Assembly (NCBI GenBank): GCA_016790425.1
Contig: JAEUPF010000062.1
Span: forward strand, 1-55,204
Reading direction: 5' to 3'
Length of the DNA: 55,204 nucleotides
Source: Rubrivivax sp.
GTDB lineage: Bacteria; Pseudomonadota; Gammaproteobacteria; Burkholderiales; Burkholderiaceae_C
Shown: positions 8,029 through 16,650 of the stretch, in pieces
Layout of the letters: each line of letters opens with the position of its first letter
How positions within the stretch are numbered: position 1 is the first letter of the stretch
The notes under the pieces: model-generated
What the model saw: the letters and a program-made list of their open reading frames with translations, nothing else
What the model was told of the DNA's origin: nothing
Database searches by the model: none
Position numbers and translations under genes: made by a program

Positions 8029-8979
8029 TCAATGCCCTTGCGTCTCGCGCAGGAAAGCGGCCACCGCGTCGATCACTCTACCCGGCTGGTCGCGGTGCGG
8101 CGAGTGGCCGCACTGCGGGATTTCGATGAGCCGCGTGTCGCGCACGCGACGCGCGATGCCGCGCACCTGCTCGAGCGTGCCGTACTCGTCGTCCAGCCCC
8201 TGCATCGCCAGCACCGGGCAGCGCACGGCGGCGATCTCCTCCTCGATCGACCAGGCCTTGAACTCCGGCGCCAGCCAGATGTCGTTCCAGCCCCAGAAAG
8301 GCGAGTCGGGATCGGCGTGGTGGCGGGCCAGCCGCGCGCGCAGGTCGGTGCCGAGGTAAGCCTCGCGCGCCCTGGCGATGCTCGCCACCGAGACGTCCTC
8401 GACGAGGATGTGCGGCGCCAGCAGCACGAGGCCGGCAATCGGGAACGGCGCCAGCGGCGCGAAGCCTTCGGCCTGCGCCGCCGCAGCCAGCAGCGCGATG
8501 CTGCCGCCGTCGCTGTGCCCGAAGAGCAGCAGCGGCTCGCCTTCGCGCAGCGTGCCCTCGCGCGCCAGCGCCGCCAGCAGCGCCGGCAGCACCTCACGCG
8601 CCTGCCGGTGCATGAAGTCCGGCGCCCAGCGCTCGCCGACGGCGCGCGGCGTGCTGCGCCCGTAGCCCGGGCGCGAGAAGACGAGCCCCCGCGCGCCGAC
8701 GCTGCGGCACAGGCGCTCGGGAAAATCGCGCCACATCGACACCGAGCCGAGGCCTTCGTGCAGGAAGGCGATCAGCGGCGCGGCCGGCCGCACTCCCTCT
8801 GGCCCACCCTCTCGTGCACCCTCTGCGCCTTCTCGTGCGCCTTCTCGTGCGCGTTCTCGTGCGCCTTCCCGCTCGCCTGCGGCTCGACCTTCCCGTTCGC
8901 CGACCCAGACCCGTTCGATGCGGACCGGCCGCCCGGCCCAGTCGATGTCGACGAACCCCTCGGTCGGCGCTTCGATCAT
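8029..8979 (-). CDS. alpha/beta hydrolase of the benzoate operon
   Basis: 316 residues. The nucleophile elbow is GHSDGGS (FGHSDGGSIAL), the oxyanion region FLHEGLGSVSMW, and the acid/base positions appear in LDDEYGT and QCGHSPHRD, so a complete Ser-Asp-His triad is likely. It starts within the bclA stop codon (ATGA overlap at 8976-8979), so the two are translationally coupled. The tight link with bclA suggests it hydrolyses an ester, thioester or lactone side product of the pathway. Residues ~28-62 are an unusual Arg/Glu/Gly/Ala repeat inserted between the first two strands, encoded by 12-bp tandem repeats. Confidence 0.8.
   Translation of the reverse strand: MIEAPTEGFVDIDWAGRPVRIERVWVGEREGRAAGEREGARERAREGAREGAEGAREGGPEGVRPAAPLIAFLHEGLGSVSMWRDFPERLCRSVGARGLVFSRPGYGRSTPRAVGERWAPDFMHRQAREVLPALLAALAREGTLREGEPLLLFGHSDGGSIALLAAAAQAEGFAPLAPFPIAGLVLLAPHILVEDVSVASIARAREAYLGTDLRARLARHHADPDSPFWGWNDIWLAPEFKAWSIEEEIAAVRCPVLAMQGLDDEYGTLEQVRGIARRVRDTRLIEIPQCGHSPHRDQPGRVIDAVAAFLRETQGH
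8829..8876. repeat. 12-bp tandem repeat inside the hydrolase gene
   Basis: Units at 8829, 8841 and 8853 are CTTCTCGTGCGC or differ by one base; 8865 is a diverged unit and degenerate copies flank both sides (about 8806-8900). The repeat is in frame and encodes a four-residue Arg-Glu-Gly-Ala-type repeat. Confidence 0.85.
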
Positions 8980-10637
8980 GGGCGGCCGCCGCCGCCCCCG
9001 GCCTCGCGTTCGCGCAGCTTGAAGCGCTGGATCTTGCCGGTGGCCGTCTTCGGCAGCTCTTCGACGAACTCGATCTGGCGCGGGTACTTGTACGGCGCCA
9101 GGCGGTCCTTGACGAAGCCCTTCAGTTCGTCCTCGTCGGCGCGCGCACCGGGTTTCAGCACGACGAAGGCCTTGGTCTTCGTCAGCCCCTCGGCGTCGGG
9201 GACGCCGATCACCGCCGCTTCGAGCACCGACGCGTGCTGCACGAGCGTCGCTTCCACCTCGAACGGGCTGACGTAGATGCCGCTGACCTTCAGCATGTCG
9301 TCGCTGCGGCCGCTGTAGGTGTAGCTGCCGTCGGCGTTGCGCACGTACTTGTCGCCGCTCTTGGTCCAGCCGCCCTGGAAGGTCTCGCGCGTCTTGCTGC
9401 GGTTGCCCCAGTACATCAGCGCCGCGCTCGGGCCGGCGATGTAGAGGTCGCCGGGTTCGCCGTCGGGCACCGGCGCGCCGCCTTCGCCGCGCAGCGCGAT
9501 CTCGTAGCCGGGCACCGGCCAGCCGGTGGTGCCGTAGCGCACGCGGCCCGGTGCGTTGCTGATGAAGATGTGCAGCATCTCGGTGGAGCCGATGCCGTCG
9601 ATGATGTGCACGCCGCCGAAGTGCGCGGTGAAGCGCTCGCCGATCTCGGCCGGCAGCGCCTCGCCGGCGCTGGAGGCCAGGCGCAGCGCGGTGTCGCCGC
9701 GCCGGGGCAGCGCCGGGTGCGCCAGCATGCCCGCGTAGCCGGTGGGCGCACCGAAGAAGACGGTGGGCTTCAGGTTCGCGACGCCGCCGGTCCAGCGCCT
9801 GAACACCGCCTCGGGCGTCGGCCGCTCGGGCATCAGCAGCGTCGTCGCGCCCACGCTCATCGGGAAGCTCAGCGCGTTGCCCAGGCCGTAGGCGAAGAAG
9901 AGCTTGGCGGCGCTGAAGCAGACGTCGCTCTCGCGCAGGCCGAGCACGGCCTTGCCGTACAGCTCGGCGGTCCAGTACGGGTTGGCGTGCGAATGCACGG
10001 TGCCCTTGGGCCGCCCTGTCGAGCCCGAGGAGTACAGCCAGAACGCCGGGTCGTCGGCGCCGGTGGCCGCCGGCTGCGCCATCGCCGCCTGCGCGCCGAG
10101 GAAGGCTTCGAACTCGACTTCAGCCGGCAGCTGCACGCCCGGCAGCGTGGCGCCGCGCAGTGACGCGGCGGGCCGCGAGACGACGACCTTCTGCACCTCG
10201 TGGTCGGCCTTCGTCAGCGCCGCCTGCAGCGCCGGCAGCAGCGCACCGGAGACGAGCACGGCCTGCGCGCGCGAGTGCTCCAGCATGTAGGCGTAGTCGT
10301 CGGCGGTGAGCAGCGTGTTCACCGCCACCGGCACGCAGCCGGCGTACAGGCTGCCGAGGAAGGCCACCGGCCAGTCGGTGGTGTCCAGCATCAGCAGCAG
10401 CACGCGCTCCTCGCGCTTGAGGCCGAGCGCGCGCAGCGCCGCAGCGAAGCGCCGCACGCGCTCGTCGAGCTGGCCGTAGGTGAGCGTGCCGGCGTCGTCG
10501 GCGAAGGCGGGCTTGCCGGCGCGGCCGGCGTTCACCGCCAGCAGGTGCGCCGCGAAGTTGAAGCGATCGGGCGGGGCCGGCACCTCGGCGGCCGCGGTGG
10601 GAACGGCAGCCATGGAGGCGGTGGGGGCGGTGCTCAT
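8976..10637 (-). CDS. bclA: benzoate-CoA ligase
   Basis: 553-residue AMP-forming acyl-CoA ligase that activates benzoate with ATP and CoA to benzoyl-CoA, the entry step of the box pathway. Seen in order: FNFAAHLL N-terminus, LYAGCVPVAVNTLLT, the phosphate-binding loop YSSGSTGRPKG, IDGIGSTEMLHIF, YSGRSDDMLKVSGIYVSP and the C-terminal PKTATGKIQR with the catalytic Lys. These match the benzoate-CoA ligase family closely. A ribosome site AAGGAG lies just upstream. It is divergent from boxR over a 119-bp shared control region containing a TGCA-N6-TGC element, consistent with BoxR control. The first ~20 residues are a variable extension. Confidence 0.93.
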   Translation of the reverse strand: MSTAPTASMAAVPTAAAEVPAPPDRFNFAAHLLAVNAGRAGKPAFADDAGTLTYGQLDERVRRFAAALRALGLKREERVLLLMLDTTDWPVAFLGSLYAGCVPVAVNTLLTADDYAYMLEHSRAQAVLVSGALLPALQAALTKADHEVQKVVVSRPAASLRGATLPGVQLPAEVEFEAFLGAQAAMAQPAATGADDPAFWLYSSGSTGRPKGTVHSHANPYWTAELYGKAVLGLRESDVCFSAAKLFFAYGLGNALSFPMSVGATTLLMPERPTPEAVFRRWTGGVANLKPTVFFGAPTGYAGMLAHPALPRRGDTALRLASSAGEALPAEIGERFTAHFGGVHIIDGIGSTEMLHIFISNAPGRVRYGTTGWPVPGYEIALRGEGGAPVPDGEPGDLYIAGPSAALMYWGNRSKTRETFQGGWTKSGDKYVRNADGSYTYSGRSDDMLKVSGIYVSPFEVEATLVQHASVLEAAVIGVPDAEGLTKTKAFVVLKPGARADEDELKGFVKDRLAPYKYPRQIEFVEELPKTATGKIQRFKLREREAGGGGGRP

Positions 10638-10697
10638 GACGGGTCTCCTTGTCCTCGCGTGAATCGGCCGCCGCCTGAACTGGACTGCAGCTCGCGC

Positions 10698-10726
10698 TTG
10701 CCAGGCCGGGGTTGATGCAGTATTGT
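10698..10726 (+). promoter_or_regulatory. candidate boxR promoter (TTGCCA-N17-TATTGT)
   Basis: TTGCCA at 10698-10703 and TATTGT at 10721-10726 are separated by 17 bases. The predicted start would be near 10733, giving a leader of about 24 bases before the boxR ATG at 10757. The -10 element lies inside the TGCA-N6-TGC element at 10716-10728, so BoxR binding would block it. The assignment is by eye and moderate. Confidence 0.45.
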
Positions 10727-10728
10727 GC
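10716..10728 (+). promoter_or_regulatory. candidate BoxR operator O1 (TGCAGTATTGTGC)
   Basis: TGCA followed after six bases by TGC. It lies in the divergent bclA-boxR control region and matches three other copies at the boxC promoter. TGCA repeats are, from memory, the recognition feature of the related regulators BzdR and BoxR. Confidence 0.55.
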
Positions 10729-10756
10729 CTGAACCGCGTCCGCCACGGAACCCCGA

Positions 10757-11923
10757 ATGCCCCGCACTCCCTTGCCTGCCCGTGCAGCGGCCGCCGCCGC
10801 CCGCAGCCGGCTCCCGCAGGAGGCGCGCCGTGGGCGCCCGCCGCTGCCGGGGCCGCCGCAACGCGCCGCGGGCGCCAAGGGGGCGAAGACCGCGAACGGG
10901 GCGAAGGGCGGGCAGGTCGCGAAGGCCTCGAACGTGGCGCCGCAAGCCGGCGAAGGCGCCGGCGACAAGCATCCCTTCCTCGTCGCCCTGGGCGAGCGCG
11001 TGCGCGCTCTGCGTTCGCGCCGCGGCATCACGCGCAAGGCGCTGGCTGCCGGCGCCGACGTTTCCGAGCGGCACCTGGCCAACCTCGAATATGGCCTGGG
11101 CAACGCGTCGATCCTCATCCTGCTGCAGGTGGCGCAGGCGCTGCAGTGCTCGCTGGCCGAACTGATCGGCGACGTGACGACCGGCTCGCCCGAGTGGCTG
11201 CTGCTGCGCGAACTGCTCGAAGGCCGCGACGAAGCGACGCTGCGGCGCGTGCGCGTGAGCGTGGGCGAGTTGCTCGGCACCGGCGGCGCCAGCGCCGGCC
11301 GCGACGGCGGCCACCCGCCGCGCGTGGCGCTGATCGGCCTGCGCGGCGCCGGCAAGAGCACGCTCGGCCAGGCCCTCGCCGACGACCTCGGGTTCCCGTT
11401 CATCGAGCTGTCGCGCCAGATCGAGCAGTTCGCCGGCTGCACGATCAGCGAGATCCAGGCGCTGTACGGGCAGAACGCCTACCGGCGCTACGAGCGCCGC
11501 GCGCTCGAGGAGGCGATCCAGATCTACCCCGAGGCGGTGATCGCCACCCCCGGCGGCCTCGTCTCCGACCCGGCCACGTTCAACCTGCTGCTGGCGCACT
11601 GCACCACCGTGTGGCTGCAGGCCGACCCCGAAGACCACATGAAGCGCGTCATCGCGCAGGGCGACCTGCGGCCGATGGGCGCGGCAGCGGCGCGCGCCGG
11701 CCTGCGGACCGCAAGGGGCGGCAGGCCGGACAAGAGCGGCCTCGGCGGCAGCGCCGCCGCCGCGAGCCGCGAAGCGATGGACGACCTGAAGAGCATCCTC
11801 GCCGGCCGCGCCGCCTTCTACTCGAAGGCCGACTTCAGGCTCGACACCAGCGCCCAGCCGCTGGCCGAGACGCACGCGGCGCTGCGCCGCCTGGTGCGGC
11901 GGGCGCTGAAGATGCCCGTTTGA
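10757..11923 (+). CDS. boxR: BoxR: XRE-type regulator fused to a shikimate-kinase-like domain
   Basis: 388 residues. A helix-turn-helix of the XRE family spans about residues 75-130 (FLVALGERVRALRSRRGITR, then RHLANLEYGLGN). A shikimate-kinase-like domain follows, with Walker A GLRGAGKST near residue 195. BoxR represses box genes and senses benzoyl-CoA through the kinase-like domain in known relatives. Two oddities are seen: a ~70-residue Ala/Lys/Gly-rich N-terminal extension with GAK repeats, and a ~27-residue Gly/Arg/Ala insertion at about residues 308-334, between LRPM and SREAMDDL, which I expect to be nearly adjacent in typical members. It is divergent from bclA and followed 165 bp later by boxC with its own promoter. 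Confidence 0.92.
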   Translation: MPRTPLPARAAAAAARSRLPQEARRGRPPLPGPPQRAAGAKGAKTANGAKGGQVAKASNVAPQAGEGAGDKHPFLVALGERVRALRSRRGITRKALAAGADVSERHLANLEYGLGNASILILLQVAQALQCSLAELIGDVTTGSPEWLLLRELLEGRDEATLRRVRVSVGELLGTGGASAGRDGGHPPRVALIGLRGAGKSTLGQALADDLGFPFIELSRQIEQFAGCTISEIQALYGQNAYRRYERRALEEAIQIYPEAVIATPGGLVSDPATFNLLLAHCTTVWLQADPEDHMKRVIAQGDLRPMGAAAARAGLRTARGGRPDKSGLGGSAAAASREAMDDLKSILAGRAAFYSKADFRLDTSAQPLAETHAALRRLVRRALKMPV

Positions 11924-11959
11924 CGGACCGGAGGCACGCCGCGATCGCCCGCCTCGACA

Positions 11960-11972
11960 TGCAACAAAGTGC
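11960..11972 (+). promoter_or_regulatory. candidate BoxR operator O2 (TGCAACAAAGTGC)
   Basis: A TGCA-N6-TGC element abutting the upstream side of the boxC -35 hexamer (11973). Its reverse complement, GCACTTTGTTGCA, differs from O4 at only two of thirteen bases. Confidence 0.55.
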
Positions 11973-12002
11973 TTGACGGCCGCTCGAAGCACGCACTATC
12001 AT
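11973..12002 (+). promoter_or_regulatory. candidate boxCBA operon promoter (TTGACG-N18-TATCAT)
   Basis: TTGACG at 11973-11978 and TATCAT at 11997-12002 each match the sigma-70 consensus at five of six positions, with an 18-base spacer. Transcription would begin near 12010, leaving a leader of about 80 bases before the boxC GTG at 12089. Operator-like elements lie on both sides and over the -10, the layout expected for repression. Confidence 0.6.
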
Positions 12003-12005
12003 GCA
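11993..12005 (+). promoter_or_regulatory. candidate BoxR operator O3 (GCACTATCATGCA)
   Basis: The inverse orientation of the element (GCA-N6-TGCA), covering the boxC -10 hexamer. Confidence 0.55.
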
Positions 12006-12034
12006 TTCGCCTGTCGCCGCCAGCCGCCCAACAG

Positions 12035-12047
12035 GCACTTTCGTGCA
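12035..12047 (+). promoter_or_regulatory. candidate BoxR operator O4 (GCACTTTCGTGCA)
   Basis: GCA-N6-TGCA downstream of the predicted boxC transcription start. The centre-to-centre distance from O3 is 42 bp, four helical turns, and from O2 to O3 is 33 bp, about three turns, so all sites face the same side of the DNA. Confidence 0.5.
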
Positions 12048-12088
12048 TCACCCCCGCCAGTCCCCCGCACAGCCCAGGAGCCGCCGCT

Positions 12089-13789
12089 GTGAACACCGCC
12101 TCCGCCGCCCCCGCCGACCCTGCCGCCGCGCCGCCGCGCGTCGACTACCAGACCGACCCCTCCCGCTACCGCCACTGGAAGCTCGCCTTCGAAGGCCCGG
12201 TGGCCACGCTGGCCGCCGATTTCGACGAGAACGCCGGCCTGCGCCCCGGCTACAAGCTCAAGCTCAACAGCTACGACCTCGGCGTCGACATCGAACTGGC
12301 CGACGCCGTCAACCGCATCCGCTTCGAGCACCCCGAGGTGCGCACGGTCGTCGTCACCAGCGCCAAGGACAAGGTGTTCTGCTCCGGCGCCAACATCTTC
12401 ATGCTCGGCGTCAGCTCGCACGCATGGAAGGTGAACTTCTGCAAGTTCACCAACGAGACGCGCAACGGGCTCGAGGACAGCAGCAAGGGCAGCGGCCTGA
12501 AGTTTCTCGCCGCGGTGAACGGCGCCTGCGCCGGCGGCGGCTACGAGCTGGCGCTCGCCTGCGACGAGATCGTGCTGGTGGACGACCGCAACAGCGCCGT
12601 CAGCCTGCCCGAGGTGCCGCTGCTGGGCGTGCTGCCGGGCACCGGAGGCCTGACCCGCGTCACCGACAAGCGGCACGTGCGGCACGACCTCGCCGACATC
12701 TTCTGCACCACCACCGAAGGGGTGCGCGGCCAGAAGGCCAAGGACTGGCGGCTGGTCGACGACATCGCCCGGCCGGCGCAGTTCGCCGCCAAGGTGCAGG
12801 AGCGCGCGCTCGAGCTGGCCAAGGGCAGCGACCGCCCGGCGAACGCGAGGGGCGTGCTGCTGCCGCCGCTGGCACGCACGATCGAGGCCGACGCGCTGCG
12901 CTACGGCAACGTCAGCGTCGAGATCGACCGCGCCCGCCGCACCGCCACCTTCACCCTGAAGGCGCCGGGCGGCGCGCAGCCGGCCGACATCGCCGCCATC
13001 GAGGCCGCCGGTGCCGCCTGGTACCCGCTGGCGCTGGCGCGCGAACTCGACGACGCCATCCTGTCGATGCGCACCAACGAGCTCGACATCGGCACCTGGC
13101 TCATCCGCACCCGCGGCGACGCCGCCGCGGTGCTGGCGATGGACCGCGTGCTGCTGGCGCACCGCAACCACTGGCTCGTGCGCGAGACGATCGGCGCGCT
13201 GCGCCGCACGCTGGCGCGGCTGGACGTGAGCAGCCGCAGCCTCTTCGCGCTCATCGACGAAGGCTCTTGCTTCGCCGGCACGTTCCTCGAACTGGCGCTG
13301 GCCTGCGACCGCAGCTACCACCTCGCCTTGCCCGACGATGCGGCGAAGGCGCCGAAGATCACGGTGGGCGAAGCGAACCTCGGCCCTGAACCCCTGTACC
13401 CGATGGTCACCGGCCAGAGCCGGCTCGGCCGCCGCTTCTACGACGAGACGCCGGCGCTCGACGCCGTGCGCGCCAAGCTCGGCCAGCCGCTGGACGCCGG
13501 CGCCGCGCTGGCGCTCGGCCTGGTGACGAGCGCGCCCGACGACATCGACTGGGCCGACGAGACGCGCATCGCCATCGAGGAACGCGTGGCGATGAGCCCC
13601 GACGCGCTCACCGGCATGGAGGCGAACCTGCGCTTCAACGGCCCGGAGAACATGTTCACGCGCGTCTTCGGCCGCCTCACCGCGTGGCAGAACTGGATCT
13701 TCCAGCGCCCCAACGCCGTTGGCGACAAGGGCGCGCTCAAGGTCTACGGCAAGGGCGACAAGGCCCAGTTCGACTGGAATCGGGTTTGA
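12089..13789 (+). CDS. boxC: BoxC, 2,3-epoxybenzoyl-CoA dihydrolase (ring-cleaving)
   Basis: 566-residue crotonase-superfamily enzyme that adds two waters to 2,3-epoxybenzoyl-CoA and cleaves the ring to 3,4-dehydroadipyl-CoA semialdehyde plus formate. The N-terminal block VDYQTDPSRYRHWKL, the oxyanion motifs CSGANIFMLG and NGACAGGGYELALACDE, and LPEVPLLGVLPGTGGLTR match BoxC, whose usual length is about 555. A second crotonase-like half follows, with GSCFAGTFLELALACDR. The GTG start at 12089 is preceded by AGGAG. An in-frame ATG at 12001 was rejected because it falls in the -10 region of the promoter. Confidence 0.93.
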   Translation: MNTASAAPADPAAAPPRVDYQTDPSRYRHWKLAFEGPVATLAADFDENAGLRPGYKLKLNSYDLGVDIELADAVNRIRFEHPEVRTVVVTSAKDKVFCSGANIFMLGVSSHAWKVNFCKFTNETRNGLEDSSKGSGLKFLAAVNGACAGGGYELALACDEIVLVDDRNSAVSLPEVPLLGVLPGTGGLTRVTDKRHVRHDLADIFCTTTEGVRGQKAKDWRLVDDIARPAQFAAKVQERALELAKGSDRPANARGVLLPPLARTIEADALRYGNVSVEIDRARRTATFTLKAPGGAQPADIAAIEAAGAAWYPLALARELDDAILSMRTNELDIGTWLIRTRGDAAAVLAMDRVLLAHRNHWLVRETIGALRRTLARLDVSSRSLFALIDEGSCFAGTFLELALACDRSYHLALPDDAAKAPKITVGEANLGPEPLYPMVTGQSRLGRRFYDETPALDAVRAKLGQPLDAGAALALGLVTSAPDDIDWADETRIAIEERVAMSPDALTGMEANLRFNGPENMFTRVFGRLTAWQNWIFQRPNAVGDKGALKVYGKGDKAQFDWNRV

Positions 13790-13809
13790 AGGACAACGGA
13801 GCAGCAGCC

Positions 13810-15237
13810 ATGAGCACCATCGACTACGGCGAGAAGATCCCCAACAACGTCAACCTGAGCGAAGACCGCACGCTGCAGCGTGCGCTCGAGCAGTGGCAGC
13901 CGAACTACCTCTCGTGGTGGGCCGACATGGGCCCCGAGGGCTCGCCCAACTACGACGTCTACCTGCGCACCGCGGTCAGCGTCGACCCGCAGGGCTGGGC
14001 GCAGTTCGGCTACGTGAAGATGCCCGAGTACCGCTGGGGCATCTTCCTGAACCCGGCCGAGAAGGACCGCAAGATCCACTTCGGCGACCACAAGGGCGAG
14101 GCCGCCTGGCAGGACGTGCCCGGCGAATACCGCGCCAACCTGCGCCGCATCATCGTCACCCAAGGCGACACCGAGCCCGCCAGCGTCGAGCAGCAGCGCC
14201 ACCTCGGCCTCACGGCGCCCAGCCTCTATGACCTGCGCAACCTGTTCCAGGTCAACGTCGAGGAAGGCCGCCACCTGTGGGCGATGGTGTACCTGCTGCA
14301 CAAGTACTTCGGCCGCGACGGCCGCGAGGAAGGCGAGGCGCTGCTCGAACGGCGCAGCGGCCAGCAGGACAACCCGCGCATCCTGCAGGCGTTCAACGAG
14401 AAGACGCCCGACTGGCTGAGCTTCTTCATGTTCACCTACTTCACCGACCGCGACGGCAAGTTCCAGCTGTGCGCGCTCGCCGAGAGCAGCTTCGACCCGC
14501 TGGCGCGGACGACGAAGTTCATGCTGACCGAAGAAGCGCACCACATGTTCGTCGGCGAGTCGGGCGTCTCGCGCGTCATCCAGCGCACCTGCCAGGTGAT
14601 GAACGAGCTGAAGACCGACGACCCGAAGAAGCTGCGTGCCGCCGGCGTCATCGACCTGCCGACGATCCAGCGCTACCTGAACTTCCACTTCAGCGTCACG
14701 ATCGACCTCTTCGGCGCCGACGAGAGCAGCAACGCCGCCACCTTCTACTCCACCGGCCTCAAGGGCCGCTACGAGGAGGGCAAGCGCAACGACGACCACC
14801 AGCTGCGCGGCCAGACCTACCGCGTGCAGCAGGCCAGGGACGGCCAGCTCGTCGACAAGGACGTGCCCATGCTCAACGCACTCAACGAGGTGCTGCGCGA
14901 CGACTACATCAAGGACAGCATCGGCGGCATCGAGCGCTGGAACAAGGTCATCGAGAAGGCCGGCCTCCCGTTCCGCCTGAAGGCACCGCACAAGGCGTTC
15001 CACCGCAACATCGGCGGCCTGGCCGGCGTCAAGGTTTCGCCGCAAGGGCAGGTGGTGAGCGAGGCCGAATGGAGGGCGCGCGAGGCCGAGTGGCTGCCCA
15101 GCGCCGACGACCGCGCCTTCGTGCAGGGTCTGATGGGCCGCGTCGTGCAGCCGGGCAAGTTCGCCAACTGGATCGCGCCGCCGGCGATCGGCATCAACCG
15201 CCAGCCGGTGGACTTCGAATACGTGCGCTTTGGTTGA
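13810..15237 (+). CDS. boxB: BoxB, benzoyl-CoA 2,3-epoxidase diiron subunit
   Basis: 475-residue oxygenase component that inserts one oxygen atom of O2 into the ring of benzoyl-CoA, with electrons from BoxA. Length matches the ~473 residues of known BoxB. The N-terminus ([19 protein letters not shown]) and the diiron ligand motifs are visible: EEGRHLWAM and TEEAHHMFV each give an ExxH pair, as in the ferritin-like BoxB fold. The ATG at 13810 lies 20 bp after boxC with an AAGGACAACGGAG ribosome site. It is co-transcribed with boxC and boxA. Confidence 0.95.
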   Translation: MSTIDYGEKIPNNVNLSEDRTLQRALEQWQPNYLSWWADMGPEGSPNYDVYLRTAVSVDPQGWAQFGYVKMPEYRWGIFLNPAEKDRKIHFGDHKGEAAWQDVPGEYRANLRRIIVTQGDTEPASVEQQRHLGLTAPSLYDLRNLFQVNVEEGRHLWAMVYLLHKYFGRDGREEGEALLERRSGQQDNPRILQAFNEKTPDWLSFFMFTYFTDRDGKFQLCALAESSFDPLARTTKFMLTEEAHHMFVGESGVSRVIQRTCQVMNELKTDDPKKLRAAGVIDLPTIQRYLNFHFSVTIDLFGADESSNAATFYSTGLKGRYEEGKRNDDHQLRGQTYRVQQARDGQLVDKDVPMLNALNEVLRDDYIKDSIGGIERWNKVIEKAGLPFRLKAPHKAFHRNIGGLAGVKVSPQGQVVSEAEWRAREAEWLPSADDRAFVQGLMGRVVQPGKFANWIAPPAIGINRQPVDFEYVRFG

Positions 15238-15266
15238 GGAGTAAAACCGGGCCCGGAGAATCGCCG

Positions 15267-16601
15267 ATGGACATGGCCGTGAGCCCCGTCATCAAGCAGC
15301 ACCTGATCGACCCCGAGATCTGCATCCGCTGCAACACCTGCGAGTCGATCTGCCCGCGCGGCGCCATCACGCACGACTCGCGCAACTACGTCGTCGACGC
15401 GGCCAAGTGCGGCCAGTGCCTGGACTGCATCTCGCCGTGCCCCACCGGCAGCATCGACAACTGGCGCATGGTGCCGCGGGCGCGCGCCTACACCGTCGAC
15501 GAGCAGCTCGGATGGGACAGCCTGCCGGCCGAGCTGAGCGCCGAGCAGCTCGCCGAGGCCGGCGGCGCGGCCGGGGCGGAGACGTCCTCGGTGGCAGCCG
15601 CGGCGGCCGATGCCACGCTGCAGGCCAGTGTCGCGGCGGCCAGCGCGGCGGCCAGCGCGGCGGCCGCTGCCGCCGAGCCCGCCGTCAGGCCCTTCGCCGG
15701 CGCGCAGTACAGCGCCACGCTGCCGCCGTGGTCCGCTGCACACGCCTACGTGAACCTCTACGGGCCGAAGGCGGCGCAGAAGACCGTCACCGCCACCGTC
15801 AGCGGCAACGTGCGCGTCACCGCGGTGGGCAAGGACTACGACACGCACCACATCGTGCTCGACTTCGGCGCCATGCCGTTCCCCGTGCTCGAGGGCCAGA
15901 GCATCGGCATCGTCCCTCCGGGCACGGGCGCCGACGGCCGGCCGCACCACCCGCGCCAGTACAGCATCGCCAGCCCGCGCAACGGCGAGCGGCCCGGCTA
16001 CAACAACCTCTCGCTCACCGTGAAGCGCGTGCTCGAGGACTACCAGGGCCGCCCGGTGCGCGGCGTCGCCAGCAACTACCTGTGCGACCTCAAGGTCGGC
16101 GACAAGGTGCAGGTGATCGGGCCTTTCGGCACCAGCTTCCTGATGCCCAACCACCCGAAGAGCGCCATCGTGATGATCTGCACCGGCACCGGCAGCGCGC
16201 CGATGCGCGCGATGACCGAGTGGCGGCGGCGGCTGCGCACCTCGGGCAAGTTCGAAGGCGGCAAGCTGATGCTCTTCTTCGGCGCCCGCACCAAGGAAGA
16301 GCTGCCGTACTTCGGGCCGCTTCAGAACCTGCCGCGCGACTTCATCGACATCAACTTCGCCTTCAGCCGCACGCCCGGGCAGCCGCGCACCTACGTGCAG
16401 GACCGCCTGCGCGAGCGCGGCGCCGACCTGGCACTGCTGCTGAAGGACCCCAACGCCTGCTTCTACGTGTGCGGCCTGAAGGCGATGGAAGAAGGCGTGG
16501 TGCTGGCGCTGCGCGACGTGGCCACCGAAGCCGGGCTCGACTGGGAGCCCGTGGCCGCGGCGCTCAAGCGCGAAGGCCGCCTGCACCTCGAGACCTACTG
16601 A
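15267..16601 (+). CDS. boxA: BoxA, benzoyl-CoA epoxidase reductase subunit
   Basis: 444 residues. Two [4Fe-4S] ferredoxin motifs are at C19, C22, C25, C29 and C48, C51, C54, C58. A ferredoxin-NADP reductase module follows, with the FAD motif RQYSIASP and the NADPH-site [10 protein letters not shown], ending HLETY. It passes electrons from NADPH to BoxB. The ferredoxin and reductase parts are joined by an Ala-rich linker (residues ~90-140), longer than usual because of 12-bp repeats; the protein is about 30 residues longer than the ~414 I recall for Azoarcus BoxA. The start at 15267 is 29 bp after boxB, with a CCGGAGAA ribosome site. Confidence 0.95.
   Translation: MDMAVSPVIKQHLIDPEICIRCNTCESICPRGAITHDSRNYVVDAAKCGQCLDCISPCPTGSIDNWRMVPRARAYTVDEQLGWDSLPAELSAEQLAEAGGAAGAETSSVAAAAADATLQASVAAASAAASAAAAAAEPAVRPFAGAQYSATLPPWSAAHAYVNLYGPKAAQKTVTATVSGNVRVTAVGKDYDTHHIVLDFGAMPFPVLEGQSIGIVPPGTGADGRPHHPRQYSIASPRNGERPGYNNLSLTVKRVLEDYQGRPVRGVASNYLCDLKVGDKVQVIGPFGTSFLMPNHPKSAIVMICTGTGSAPMRAMTEWRRRLRTSGKFEGGKLMLFFGARTKEELPYFGPLQNLPRDFIDINFAFSRTPGQPRTYVQDRLRERGADLALLLKDPNACFYVCGLKAMEEGVVLALRDVATEAGLDWEPVAAALKREGRLHLETY
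15633..15668. repeat. 12-bp tandem repeat in the boxA linker
   Basis: Units at 15633 and 15645 are identical (GCGGCGGCCAGC) and the third at 15657 ends GCT. The unit is in frame and encodes Ala-Ala-Ser-Ala-type repeats between the ferredoxin and reductase domains. Confidence 0.85.
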
Positions 16602-16650
16602 AGCCCGGCGCCCGACCCCGCGCGCAGCCGAGCGCCAACCCCCCTTTCCG

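Noticed and set aside
12001-12088. Upstream ATG at 12001 as the boxC start
   Set aside because: It lies within the predicted -10 and operator; the GTG at 12089 has a good AGGAG site and gives the family N-terminus.
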